DNA of 64,000 bases from Promethearchaeota archaeon. GTDB taxonomy: Archaea > Asgardarchaeota > Lokiarchaeia > Sigyniarchaeales > SOKP01. Below, in pieces: positions 43,965 through 53,150 of the stretch. The first letter of the stretch is position 1, and every line of letters starts with the position of its first letter. The notes under the pieces were generated by a model. That model did not search any database, had not been told where the DNA came from, and was given only the letters and a program-made list of their open reading frames with translations. Position numbers and translations under genes: made by a program. Where the stretch lies: assembly GCA_030606485.1 (NCBI GenBank), contig JAUWGH010000003.1:404548-468547 (forward strand). The letters are read 5' to 3'.

Positions 43965-44888
43965 TAAAATATAACCATTATCTTCTTTTTTTATTATTCC
44001 TTTTTGTATAAGACGATCAAAATGATTTTGAATTATAAAATCCTCCGAGATGACAAGATAGTTTGCGAATTCTCCTTCATAATTTTTATATACTATACGT
44101 TTTTTAATTAAATCCTTAGTAGTTTTAGGAATTTTCTCACTTAAAAGGTTAAGCACTTTATTATCCCTTTCATAAATAACATTTAAATAGCGTTTTAAAG
44201 CATCTGCTATTATTTTTTTTCCGGTAAATAGACCATTATGTCCAGAGATGGCATAATCAATATCTAAACTCAAAATTTTTTTAATGGATTCTTCGAACTC
44301 GTTTACATTTGCATCTTGACAGAGATACATTGGTCCTAACTTTGATAAATCAATATCTGCCAAAAAAATTATTTTACTTTTAGGTTCAAAAAAGCTACAA
44401 TGCCCAGCAGTATGTCCTGGTGTATGAATTACTCGAACGCTTAAATCATCTCTTATAGGAATTAAATCATTATCTCGTATTATTTTAATATCATTTAAAG
44501 GCTCAATTTTTAAAAACTGCATAATTGGAAAAAATTCTTTTTCGGCTGGTGTTCCTCTGACCCCATACAAATCTATGAATAAATCTAAATCTCTAAGAGG
44601 AGGAATATCCAGATTATGGCAATAATATTCATGTTTTTTAAATAGAGCGCAACCTGACACATGGTCTTCATGCCAGTGGCTAAGATAGGTCTTTTGGATC
44701 TTAAATTCTCTCTTCAATTTCCTGATTAGTCTATGACCGATTCCATTATCAAAAAGGATTGCTGAATGACTATTTTTATCTATTTGGACTAATAAAGAGT
44801 TGGAATAAGGATATCTCGCTCGATTATTACCATAAACGATAAAGAATTCTGGAAATTCTTCCAATATTTGAGAACAAAATTGTAGCAT
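43959..44888 (-). CDS. Metallo-beta-lactamase-fold hydrolase
   Basis: A protein of 309 residues. [12 protein letters not shown] is the HxHxDH metal motif, [17 protein letters not shown] and ADIDLSK supply the third His and bridging Asp, and [10 protein letters not shown] the last His. The lactamase core covers residues 30-215. The last 75 residues ([18 protein letters not shown] onward) form a helical, winged-helix-like tail. This architecture recalls lactamase-beta-2-like thioesterases and glyoxalase II relatives; in an acyl-CoA-rich region thioester hydrolysis is plausible. No signal peptide. Convergent with and overlapping ald. Confidence 0.85.
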   Translation of the reverse strand: MLQFCSQILEEFPEFFIVYGNNRARYPYSNSLLVQIDKNSHSAILFDNGIGHRLIRKLKREFKIQKTYLSHWHEDHVSGCALFKKHEYYCHNLDIPPLRDLDLFIDLYGVRGTPAEKEFFPIMQFLKIEPLNDIKIIRDNDLIPIRDDLSVRVIHTPGHTAGHCSFFEPKSKIIFLADIDLSKLGPMYLCQDANVNEFEESIKKILSLDIDYAISGHNGLFTGKKIIADALKRYLNVIYERDNKVLNLLSEKIPKTTKDLIKKRIVYKNYEGEFANYLVISEDFIIQNHFDRLIQKGIIKKEDNGYILS

Positions 44889-45011
44889 ATCTGTTAATCA
44901 TTAAAAACGATGAGATTTAAAATTTATTAATATTTAATATTATATAATTTCCCTTTAAAACAAATCTAACATAAAGAAAAAACATTAAAAAATAAATAGA
45001 AGATTTAAAAA

Positions 45012-45995
45012 ATGGATAAAAAAAAGCAAAAACTTAAGCGTATAGCGAGTCCGTATAATTTAAAAGAAACATTAGGGTATTTTATAAGAAATTTTATAGG
45101 CCCTAGCGTAAAGAATAAAGGTATTGTAGAATATATCCCAAGTTCTTATATTTTAAACGAGGGTGTTATACCTAAATATAATGTTGCCTTTATCGGTGAT
45201 ATTATGGATATGAGAGGAAAATCCGAAATTATAAGTGAAAATCTTAAAGAATTTGTGAGAGATTGTGATTATCTAATTGGTAATTTTGAAGCAACGATAA
45301 CGAAAGCAAAAGGGGCATATATGTGTCAAAAGCACATTCCACAAATTATGAATGCTCTTGCAGACCTTTTCCCTCCGGAAAAAACTTATCTTTCAATGGC
45401 GAACAACCATGCAGGAGACTTTGGGAAGGAGATATTCTTAGAATCAGTAGACAAATTGCATTCGCGAGGATTTAATATATTTGGATGGGATGAGCAACCC
45501 TATTGGGATATTAATAAAGATTTAAGAGTAACTGCAGCAACTGCATGGTCGAATCAAAAAATGGATTATGTGTTTATGTTGAAAAATGCAGGGCAATATG
45601 TAAAAAAAAATGTATTTAATCTTCTCTACCCTCACTTTGGATATGAACTTGAACTTTACCCTAGACCCAAAACAGTAGAAGAGGGAAAAAAATGGATAAA
45701 AAAGTTTGATGCTATTATAGGAACTCATTCTCATGTTCCTCAAGCGGTGACTGCCGTAAAAAGTGAAAATAACAACGGAATCAATAAACTTATAGCATAT
45801 TCTCTGGGAGATTTCTGTATTGAAGAAAAATTAAAACACTATCATTATGGAATTGTTTTAAAAATAGAAATTGGACAAAATAATGCGGGAATTTGGCAAA
45901 TTGGTTTGATTGAATGGCATTTTACTTGTTGTAAATCTCTTTCGGAAACTGAATGTATTACTACAATTGTTCCAAAATTTCCTTATTTAAAATAG
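45012..45995 (+). CDS. CapA-like metallophosphatase-fold protein
   Basis: A protein of 327 residues. After a basic start comes NVAFIGDIMDMRGK, GNFEATITKA, MANNHAGDFGKEIF, LLYPHFGYELELYP and IIGTHSHVPQ, the sequence of metal-ligand loops of the CapA/PgsA branch of calcineurin-like phosphoesterases. CapA is linked to poly-gamma-glutamate capsule in bacteria, while most archaeal members are uncharacterised. No N-terminal membrane anchor is visible, unlike bacterial CapA, so a cytoplasmic role is suggested. It is convergent with a crotonase gene, 30 bp apart. Confidence 0.82.
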   Translation: MDKKKQKLKRIASPYNLKETLGYFIRNFIGPSVKNKGIVEYIPSSYILNEGVIPKYNVAFIGDIMDMRGKSEIISENLKEFVRDCDYLIGNFEATITKAKGAYMCQKHIPQIMNALADLFPPEKTYLSMANNHAGDFGKEIFLESVDKLHSRGFNIFGWDEQPYWDINKDLRVTAATAWSNQKMDYVFMLKNAGQYVKKNVFNLLYPHFGYELELYPRPKTVEEGKKWIKKFDAIIGTHSHVPQAVTAVKSENNNGINKLIAYSLGDFCIEEKLKHYHYGIVLKIEIGQNNAGIWQIGLIEWHFTCCKSLSETECITTIVPKFPYLK

Positions 45996-46025
45996 TAAAA
46001 AAATAATTTACTTTTTTAAATTTCT

Positions 46026-46796
46026 TCAGTGTTTTTCTGTTGCAAATTGTGTAATTCTGCGTTTAACTCCCTCAGATTGCGCAGTTTCAAGCATTGCAAT
46101 TGATTCACTATCTAATGTAGCTTCAAGGTTCTTATCTTGGTTTTCATTAAGTAATTTTTTTGTTATTCGAAGAGCAAGATGATCTTTTTGCACAATTGAG
46201 TTAGCAGTTTTTCTAAGAATCCTTCTAAGGCTTTCAGGTTTACAAATTTGATTAACCAAACCTATATTAAGTGCTTCTTCTGCATTGATCTCCTCACCAA
46301 GATACATAAGTTGCTTAGCTCGACCTTCACCAATTAACCGTGGTAATAATTTTGTAGAAGCATTCGAAAAGAATAACCCCATTCCTAATTCTGGAAGCAT
46401 AATTTTAGTATCTGTAGCAGCTATTCTTAAATCACAACAGAGCAGTTGTTCAAAACCTCCTCCAATGACCCATCCATGAAGACCAGCGATAATTACACCA
46501 GGATGAGCCAACATAGCTCTTGTTAATACTTGCCAGCTTTGTAGAAACTCCATTGCTTCAGCCAATCTATCAGGATTGGTAAGTAACTCATAGCCATATT
46601 TGAGATCAGCACCAACCGTGAAATGTTTTCCTTCAGCAGCATAAATTACACAAACATCTCCATTCTTAGCGCTTTTATTGAAGGCTTCAATTATTTTATT
46701 AATAGTATTTAAGTCTAAAGAATTACGCTGTTCCGGTTTATTTATTGTTATCTTACCAATATCTCCTTCTTTTTCATATAATATAATATCTTCCAT
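46026..46796 (-). CDS. Enoyl-CoA hydratase/isomerase family protein
   Basis: A protein of 256 residues. ITINKPEQRNSLDL starts the crotonase core; GKHFTVGADLKYG and LHGWVIGGGFEQLLCCD form the oxyanion hole, with Glu116 at the first catalytic position, and LPELGMGLFF keeps Glu136. Both catalytic acids present, hydration of enoyl-CoA is feasible. It is the third crotonase in the window and is not closely similar to the other two. It diverges from the cold-shock gene across 144 bp and has no operon partner. Confidence 0.9.
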   Translation of the reverse strand: MEDIILYEKEGDIGKITINKPEQRNSLDLNTINKIIEAFNKSAKNGDVCVIYAAEGKHFTVGADLKYGYELLTNPDRLAEAMEFLQSWQVLTRAMLAHPGVIIAGLHGWVIGGGFEQLLCCDLRIAATDTKIMLPELGMGLFFSNASTKLLPRLIGEGRAKQLMYLGEEINAEEALNIGLVNQICKPESLRRILRKTANSIVQKDHLALRITKKLLNENQDKNLEATLDSESIAMLETAQSEGVKRRITQFATEKH

Positions 46797-46889
46797 AATG
46801 CTTTCCTCTTTTTCTTTTTAAAATTAAAATTTTTATTATATAATTCGAAATACTACAAGTTTTATTATAAGCTAACATTATTTAGAATT

Positions 46890-46924
46890 AATTGTCTCAA
46901 TATAGGACAATTTAAGTAAATTGT
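46890..46924 (+). promoter_or_regulatory. Overlapping inverted repeats in the cold-shock gene leader
   Basis: AATTGTC (46890-46896) pairs with GACAATT (46906-46912). The overlapping ACAATTTA (46907-46914) pairs equally well with TAAATTGT (46917-46924). The shared middle arm makes the two hairpins mutually exclusive. The downstream arm ends 16 nt before the ATG, close to the ribosome binding region. Confidence 0.5.
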
Positions 46925-46940
46925 TTTTAGGTTTTTAAGA

Positions 46941-47183
46941 ATGGTAAATGGTACTGTAAAATGGTTTAATAGCCGAAAAGGCTATGGTTTTATTACTTAT
47001 GAGGAAGGTTCGGAAGAAAAGGATGTCTTTGTTCATTTTAGCTCTATTAAATCTGAAGATGCTAGTTTTAAAACCTTATATGAAGGAGATAAAGTAGAAT
47101 TTAATGTAACAGAGGGACAAAAGGGTCCACAAGCTAGTGACGTAGTAGTAACTGAAAGAGCACCACAACCTAGTAGATATTAA
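46941..47183 (+). CDS. csp: Cold-shock domain protein
   Basis: A protein of 80 residues, a single cold-shock domain. It starts [20 protein letters not shown] with the RNP1 motif KGYGFI, then DVFVHFSSI as RNP2, and ends with [22 protein letters not shown]. Such proteins bind single-stranded RNA or DNA and melt RNA structure. The domain is nearly universal in bacteria and patchy in archaea, so the gene may be of bacterial origin (inference); base use does not stand out. A TATA-like TTTATTATATAA at about 46832 and a leader with alternative hairpins precede it. Confidence 0.93.
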   Translation: MVNGTVKWFNSRKGYGFITYEEGSEEKDVFVHFSSIKSEDASFKTLYEGDKVEFNVTEGQKGPQASDVVVTERAPQPSRY

Positions 47184-47436
47184 AACAAACGTAGTTTTCG
47201 TAATTGATTAAAAAAAGTATTAAAAAAAAATTGATTAACGAGAATATAAGAAAATTAGATTAATAAAAAAGAAGAAATAGAACAAAGAATAATCTGCATT
47301 ACTAATCTTCTTTAATTTTTATTTTTTATTTCTCAGCAATAAATAAATCAAGACCATAATTCGGCTTATTCTTATCTTTTCCATCAATACTTTTTTTTCA
47401 TAAATTCCTCTTTTGAACTTCCCACCTGAGTATTCA

Positions 47437-47721
47437 TTATTCTTTGCCACTTTCTCCTTGATCTTCATTCATTTCACTTTCTATCTCTTCGTCAGGAACC
47501 TCTTTCAGAGCCCCAAGTATTTTTAAAGCGTATTTTTTCATTCCTTCAATTTTTGAGATTCCAATTCCTTTATTAAGATCACCAACTACTAGTAAACGAT
47601 CTCCTGTCTTAATATTGAATAACCGTCTAGCTTCTTTTGGAATAACTATCTGTCCTCTTTCTCCAACTTTAACCATTCCGAAAATATATTTATCTTTATA
47701 TATTTTAGCCATCATATACAT
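47437..47721 (-). CDS. AbrB/SpoVT-type DNA-binding protein
   Basis: A protein of 94 residues. The swapped-hairpin domain is at residues 14-60: GMVKVGERGQIVIPKEARRL and FNIKTGDRLLVVGD, the classic AbrB pattern. The C-terminal 30 residues are acidic and probably disordered. It would bind DNA as a dimer and act as regulator or as an antitoxin-like protein, but no toxin gene is adjacent. It follows the isoprenylcysteine-methyltransferase-like gene by 10 bp on the same strand and is probably co-transcribed with it. Confidence 0.87.
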   Translation of the reverse strand: MYMMAKIYKDKYIFGMVKVGERGQIVIPKEARRLFNIKTGDRLLVVGDLNKGIGISKIEGMKKYALKILGALKEVPDEEIESEMNEDQGESGKE

Positions 47722-47731
47722 CTATTATATT

Positions 47732-48256
47732 TTATTTAGAATTTTCAATCTTGGATGATAATAACCTTGGAAACCATTTTCCAACTCTCTTTTTATACTC
47801 TGCATATTCCTCACTAAAAATCTTTTCTAGATCTTTCTCTTCATAAGACGCCATTCTGTCATAAAGAATAAACATTAGAATCCAGAAAATAATACAAATA
47901 AGCGACATTGATACTAAAGCGAATGCAAGATAGACTAGAAGCATACTGAGATATAAAGGATGTCGAACACGTGCAAAAACTCCGTTTTTTATAAGAGATG
48001 TTGCTTCATTATTTCCTCCAAATAAAACTTTGTGAGAAGAATTTCCTAGAATAATAGCTAAAATAAATAAACTAGCGAAGATGATTATTCGAATTAACAA
48101 CGGAATAAAAGTCGCAAGCCATATTGAGAATTGAAATATAAAAGTGTCTAAAAACCATATTAGTAAAAATGCTATAGCAAGGATGATATTAAGCTGATCT
48201 GTGTGAGGAAACTCCTTTCCTATACCACCATGCTTATGTTTATGTTTTTTTTTCAA
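47732..48256 (-). CDS. Isoprenylcysteine-carboxyl-methyltransferase-like membrane protein
   Basis: A protein of 174 residues with about five membrane segments. The signature ARVRHPLYLSMLLVYLAFAL and the later EEKDLEKIFSEEYAEYKKRV, then WFPRL, belong to the ICMT/PEMT family, which methylates lipidic substrates with S-adenosylmethionine at the membrane. A histidine-rich start (KKHKHKHGG) is notable. In prokaryotes the substrates are mostly unknown; no CaaX protein is in the window. It diverges from the flavoprotein-SCP2-membrane fusion gene across 182 bp containing three 9-bp repeats, so both may be regulated together. Confidence 0.83.
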   Translation of the reverse strand: MKKKHKHKHGGIGKEFPHTDQLNIILAIAFLLIWFLDTFIFQFSIWLATFIPLLIRIIIFASLFILAIILGNSSHKVLFGGNNEATSLIKNGVFARVRHPLYLSMLLVYLAFALVSMSLICIIFWILMFILYDRMASYEEKDLEKIFSEEYAEYKKRVGKWFPRLLSSKIENSK

Positions 48257-48305
48257 TTGATATTAACCTTTTTATTTTTATTTTTTTGATTATTTTTAAA
48301 TTGAT

Positions 48306-48335
48306 CATGTAATTCATGTAATTCATGTAAATCAT
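48306..48335. repeat. Three tandem 9-bp iterons between divergent membrane-protein genes
   Basis: CATGTAATT at 48306 and 48315, then CATGTAAAT at 48324 and a final CAT. It lies in the shared control region of the methyltransferase-like gene (minus) and the flavoprotein fusion (plus). Such spacing could bind a protein on one face of the DNA. Confidence 0.65.
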
Positions 48336-48438
48336 ACTTTATTATGAGAGTTAATTTTACTCTATTTATAAATATTATCCAAATAAATGCTAATTTTCAA
48401 TAAAAAAATTTTTAAAATACTTTAAATTTTTCAGCATT

Positions 48439-50205
48439 ATGTCGGAAAAAAAGCGAGCATTAGTGATATTTGGTAGCCCTCGATATAAAAAATCTGCATC
48501 CTATCATCTTGGACAACATTTTGCGAATGGTTTAATAAGAGCTGGTATGGAAGTAGAAGAAATTATGCTGGTAAAACACAAAATAAACCATTGCATAGGT
48601 TGTTTTACATGTTGGACAAAGACACCTGGAAAATGTGTTCATCGAGATGATATGGATATTCTTTTACCGAAAATAAGAAATACAGATCTAATTGTTTATG
48701 CCATTCCTCTTTATATTTTTAGCGTTCCTGGTATTGTTAAAGATTTTTTAGATCGCCAGTTACCACTCGTTGAACCTTATTTAATTAAGAAAGATGGCAT
48801 CACATCTCATCCAATTCGCAATAAGTCAAAAAAAAAGGATATTTTTGTTATTAGTGTTGCTGGATTTCCAGAACGTTCCCATTTTGATGCAATGGTTGCT
48901 ATGTTTAAGAAAAAAACCAGACCTGCCGATGAAGCCTATATTGGGGATATTTTAATCGGCGGTGCAGAAAGGATGAGTAGAGATGATTCCCAAGATGGGT
49001 ATAAAGCATTATATAATTGTATCGAGCAAGCTGGTTTTGAAGTGGCTACAAATAACGCGGTCTCGAAAGAGACACAAAATTTGATCAACGAAGAGAGTAT
49101 GATAAAATCTGAAGATATTGATACTTTTATCGATATTGCAAATAAATATTGGGATTCCTTCATGCCAAAGGATTATAGTCAAGTTGAAATCAAGAAAAGT
49201 GCTGATGCAAAACCCCTAAAAATCACAGATGGTGGAATGGCTACATTCTTTGCAGGTATGTCAAGAATGTATAACCCAAATGGAATCCTTGGTTTAAAAG
49301 CCGTACTTCAATTTAATTTGGATAAAGACCAATACCATTTAATTATGGATAAAGATGTATGTTCGGCATATAGTGGCCCACACCCAAATCCAACTACGAC
49401 TATTATCTCAACAGCAGATACTTGGATGAAGATATCAACTGGTGAACTAGATGGAGCAAAAAGTTTAATGAAAGGTCTTTATAAAATTGAAGGTGATATG
49501 AGTTTATTAATGAATATGGATAAAATGTTCTCTGAGAAAGAAATTTCCGAGACTGGTTCTGAGGATATATCTGTTGAAGCTCAAAAAATTAAAAAAAAAA
49601 TCAAAAATTTTAACAATATACCAGATCATCGTGGACCTCTTAAGATTAAAGGTTCCTCATGGCTAACGATTGCTTTTATTCCTTGGATTGTACTATGGGT
49701 TTTAAATTCTATTCCTATTCTGTCAGGATTAATTCCCCGAATTATTGGAATGTGTTTCGCACTCTTTCTTCTAATGTACCATCTATTAACAAATCGCCCT
49801 ACTTTATTTGAGTTTGGAACAAGTATATACCTAATATTTTCAATGGTTTTATGCGGATTAGGTTTGGAATTCTTCATTATATATGGTTCAGCTTTAGATT
49901 ATATCTTTCTTGGTGGGTTATGGTTAGGTTCACTTCTGAAACAGTTCACATTGACAGCAGAGTACTCTAGATTAGAATATCCTAAAGTAATATGGGGAGA
50001 ATTTGTATTTACTGAAACCAATAAAATTTTAAGTGGTATATGGGGTTTATATTTCTTATTAGCAGCGGTTTTGAATCTTATAATGATCTCAGACATTTCT
50101 CTGAATCTGATTTTAGTAATTATAACATATATCTTATTGGTTCCAATGTTTATTTTCACGTCATGGTTCCAGAAATGGTATCCAGAAAAATTATTTGAAA
50201 AATAA
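48439..50205 (+). CDS. Iron-sulfur flavoprotein / SCP2 / membrane-domain fusion
   Basis: A protein of 588 residues in three parts. Residues 1-210 are a flavodoxin-like NADPH-dependent FMN reductase domain (VIFGSPRYKKSASYHLG, YAIPLYIFSVPG) with the compact cluster motif CX2CX2CX7C at Cys52, 55, 58 and 66, as in archaeal iron-sulfur flavoproteins. Residues about 260-362 are an SCP2 domain (LKAVLQFNLDKDQYHLIM, STADTWMKISTGELDGAKSL, YKIEGDMSLL). Residues 405-580 hold five or six membrane segments. A redox domain plus a lipid-binding tunnel anchored in the membrane suggests reduction of a hydrophobic substrate, possibly isoprenoid (inference). I know of no described fusion of this kind. Confidence 0.87.
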   Translation: MSEKKRALVIFGSPRYKKSASYHLGQHFANGLIRAGMEVEEIMLVKHKINHCIGCFTCWTKTPGKCVHRDDMDILLPKIRNTDLIVYAIPLYIFSVPGIVKDFLDRQLPLVEPYLIKKDGITSHPIRNKSKKKDIFVISVAGFPERSHFDAMVAMFKKKTRPADEAYIGDILIGGAERMSRDDSQDGYKALYNCIEQAGFEVATNNAVSKETQNLINEESMIKSEDIDTFIDIANKYWDSFMPKDYSQVEIKKSADAKPLKITDGGMATFFAGMSRMYNPNGILGLKAVLQFNLDKDQYHLIMDKDVCSAYSGPHPNPTTTIISTADTWMKISTGELDGAKSLMKGLYKIEGDMSLLMNMDKMFSEKEISETGSEDISVEAQKIKKKIKNFNNIPDHRGPLKIKGSSWLTIAFIPWIVLWVLNSIPILSGLIPRIIGMCFALFLLMYHLLTNRPTLFEFGTSIYLIFSMVLCGLGLEFFIIYGSALDYIFLGGLWLGSLLKQFTLTAEYSRLEYPKVIWGEFVFTETNKILSGIWGLYFLLAAVLNLIMISDISLNLILVIITYILLVPMFIFTSWFQKWYPEKLFEK

Positions 50206-50361
50206 ATCATTTTAAACTTTTTATACTTTTTTTTTTGTAAATTATATTCTTCTTTTTGAGATCATAGGCATTACATTACAAGAAAGCAATGAAATTAGTC
50301 CTAATTTAATAAAAATAACACCCATGTATAATATTAAATAGCAATTTATCGGATAAAAAAA

Positions 50362-51282
50362 ATGAGTGAATATAATTTAAAAGGAAAAATGAAAGAGTGG
50401 GGCCCATTTGAAGAGAAGGAAGGGCAATGGGCAATTTTTTCAGTAGGAAATCCAGATGAAGGTCATGGTTTAGCATTACCACGTATCATTGATGATTTAC
50501 ATGCTAAGAAAGTCGCACATGAAGTAGAATTTAAAACTGGGCAACGATATGTAGCACACATCCCATATACAACCGATAGGTGTGGACATGTGGCAAGGGA
50601 TTGGTCTCCATCTTATATTCCTATGGAAGAATTCAAATCGAAATCGGTTGAATTTATGCGAAATCATTTAACTATTTTAGAAGAGAGAGGGATTGGTGTC
50701 TCTAAGGTTATGCTTCTTAATGGTCATGGTGGAAATGAAGATTTTCATAAATATAAAGATGAGATAGAAAGAGAATTAAACTTGGAAGAATTTGTATCTG
50801 AGTCTGCTTTTATATCAATTGATGCAATCAGAATCATTTTAAAAGAATTAAAAATATTAGCAAAAGAGCAAATTGAAACAAAAGGTATGGTTTTTGGTTT
50901 TGATGACTCAAAAGAATTGGTAAATTATTATACCAAACTCCTTATGACTGTTGCCCACGCTTCTCACGTAGAACATTCGCTTGCAGCTGCGTTAGGTGTC
51001 TGTGATATGAATAAAGTTGATATAATGAATTCTTTTTTAGAGAAGGATTTTAAGGGGGCGTTGAAAAAATGGCCACCCATTGGAGGGTTAGGAGGATACT
51101 TACTTGCTGGAGGGAAATATACTAAGGCACTGGGAACAGAGGAAGATGATAAATTTGGTTTATTTACCTGCTTAAAAGGATTAAGAGATATTAATAATGG
51201 GAAATTGGTTGTTATTCCTGAATTGGGGCATCTTATCTATCGAATTAGCATAGATATGAAATCTAAGAAATTACTATCTTGA
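50362..51282 (+). CDS. Creatininase-family amidohydrolase
   Basis: A protein of 306 residues. SVGNPDEGHGLALPRIIDD matches the first metal-binding motif (E-x-HG-x-x-LP-x-x-x-D) and MLLNGHGGNEDF the second. AHEVEFKTGQRYVAHIPYTTD and the ARDWSPSYIPMEEF stretch lie in between. The family includes creatininase, the deformylase ArfB of archaeal riboflavin/F420 synthesis and MftE peptidase; none can be chosen from sequence alone. The middle VEFKTG segment is reminiscent of ArfB. It stands between the flavoprotein fusion and the flippase, both on the same strand. Confidence 0.8.
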   Translation: MSEYNLKGKMKEWGPFEEKEGQWAIFSVGNPDEGHGLALPRIIDDLHAKKVAHEVEFKTGQRYVAHIPYTTDRCGHVARDWSPSYIPMEEFKSKSVEFMRNHLTILEERGIGVSKVMLLNGHGGNEDFHKYKDEIERELNLEEFVSESAFISIDAIRIILKELKILAKEQIETKGMVFGFDDSKELVNYYTKLLMTVAHASHVEHSLAAALGVCDMNKVDIMNSFLEKDFKGALKKWPPIGGLGGYLLAGGKYTKALGTEEDDKFGLFTCLKGLRDINNGKLVVIPELGHLIYRISIDMKSKKLLS

Positions 51283-51377
51283 AATAATTTATATTCAAGT
51301 CATCTCTATTTTTATAATCAAATAATATTATTAACCAAATAATTGATTTTTAAAAGGATTAATTAAATGATTAATTA

Positions 51378-53123
51378 ATGGATAAGAATAACAATGCAGA
51401 ATCTAATTCTCACCAAAAAGCGAGAGATAGATCAGAATTAGAAGAATCAGAAGAGAAATTTTATGATGTCCCCGGATCTTCAAGATCAATGATTTCTGGA
51501 GCCATTCATATGTTAGTTGCATTGTTAAGTTCTTCTTGTATATGGTTCTTTGTTATAATTACCTCAGGTTGGGAAGGTTTATCCTATTTTGGTTCGACAT
51601 TTGCCCTATTGGGTTTATTAGGAATTTTTAGTAATGGATTTAGCCAATCTTATATAGCAAAAATAAAAGAAGCATATATTTTAAATCCAGAGGTTGGAAA
51701 AATAAAGGCTGCATCATATTCTAAGTTAATTCTTATTATTGGTCTTGGGACAGGATTAATTTCCTTGATTTTATTCATAATTACGCCTGAAGATAATATA
51801 TATATGAAGGCAGCTGCGTTTGCTTGTATTTTTCAAAGTATGTTTAGTTATTTACAAGCAATTTTAATTAATGGATTAGCAATTATTAATCGATATGATC
51901 TAATATCTTTTTCTGGTGCTGTATGGGGGCCATCATTATTAGTTTTAGGAATATTTTGGATGATTTTTAATTTGCCCCCAGAAGGGTTTGTTTTTTATTA
52001 CATCTTGGCAAATATTATTCCATTTCTAATCATATTCTATTATTTTCATAGATTTTGCCCCTATTCATTTATCGATGTAATTAAAGGAAGAATTTTTTCA
52101 CGAAATATAATTAATACTGTAAATTTACAAATAAAAGATCAATTTGAACCATTATTCGTTAAAAAATATGTTAACTATTCAATTTTTTCAACTATTACTA
52201 ATCTTGAAGGAATTGGAGTATTTGCTAACTTATTGACTTTCTTCGCATCTTTATATTTGTTTTATTTTGACCCTGGATCTCAAGAAATTGGACTTAGAAT
52301 TATTACAATTGTTACTTCTTACTCATCTGTGAAAACAGTAATTCTATTTTATAGTGGTCCTTTAAATATTGAGATAGCAGAAGCAGTTTCTAAGGAGAAT
52401 AGAGAAATGGTGGAAGAGATTTTTAATAATACAACACGAATTGCTGCATTAATAGGCATCGGATTCGCTACGGGTATATGTGCAATCACAGGAAATTTAC
52501 TAACAATTCTTCACAATGAAACGTTTATAGGTACATCAGGTTTTGATCAAAATTTATTTTTAACTGCTCAATTACTTATGATACTGGCAATTATTGGACA
52601 GTTTGGATTTGCCTTTTCGAGTCTATTTGGAAATGCATTAATTGGCTCTGGAAATGCAAAATACTCCGGGATTGCATTCGCTATTACAACAGTGATAATA
52701 ATTGCAATTGCACCATTATTTATATTTTTGACGAGTTTTATAGGTATTGGGTGGGTTCAAGTGATTGCTATTGTTTTTTTACTTCCATTTATGATATGGC
52801 AAATAAAAAAACGCTTGCAAATTAAGATTAGATTTAAGTTAATCCGAATAATCCCTTGTTGTATAATTATGTTTTTCTTTATGTTTTTCTTCCCAGTTTC
52901 TGATATCACTACATTCATTATTTCTATTGTATTAGGTGGGTTGATTTTTCTATTTTTAAGCCCATTCTTTGGTGTATCCATTCCTGAAGATGCAAAAATG
53001 TTGGAAGACCTTTTTGGTATTGTAAAATTAAAGTTTATAGGAAAAATATTTGGAAAAGCGCTTTTATTTTTGTATAATATTAGCCCGTTTAATCGAAAAG
53101 AGAGAGAAAAAGTAAAAATTTAA
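51378..53123 (+). CDS. Polysaccharide/lipid flippase-like membrane protein (MOP superfamily)
   Basis: A protein of 581 residues with a charged N-terminal tail of about 35 residues and about 14 membrane segments. It has the Wzx/MurJ-like layout: two bundles, first opening with SGAIHMLVALLSSSCIWFFV, and long cytoplasmic tail rich in basic residues. AVSKENREMVEEIFNNTTR is the usual mid-protein helix of such flippases. It may move lipid-linked sugars for glycoproteins, which would fit the densely glycosylatable surface protein at 62245, but no glycosyltransferase is near. It lies 28 bp before proS on the same strand. Confidence 0.78.
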   Translation: MDKNNNAESNSHQKARDRSELEESEEKFYDVPGSSRSMISGAIHMLVALLSSSCIWFFVIITSGWEGLSYFGSTFALLGLLGIFSNGFSQSYIAKIKEAYILNPEVGKIKAASYSKLILIIGLGTGLISLILFIITPEDNIYMKAAAFACIFQSMFSYLQAILINGLAIINRYDLISFSGAVWGPSLLVLGIFWMIFNLPPEGFVFYYILANIIPFLIIFYYFHRFCPYSFIDVIKGRIFSRNIINTVNLQIKDQFEPLFVKKYVNYSIFSTITNLEGIGVFANLLTFFASLYLFYFDPGSQEIGLRIITIVTSYSSVKTVILFYSGPLNIEIAEAVSKENREMVEEIFNNTTRIAALIGIGFATGICAITGNLLTILHNETFIGTSGFDQNLFLTAQLLMILAIIGQFGFAFSSLFGNALIGSGNAKYSGIAFAITTVIIIAIAPLFIFLTSFIGIGWVQVIAIVFLLPFMIWQIKKRLQIKIRFKLIRIIPCCIIMFFFMFFFPVSDITTFIISIVLGGLIFLFLSPFFGVSIPEDAKMLEDLFGIVKLKFIGKIFGKALLFLYNISPFNRKEREKVKI

Positions 53124-53150
53124 TTTTTAAATAGAATTATCATTTTTAAC

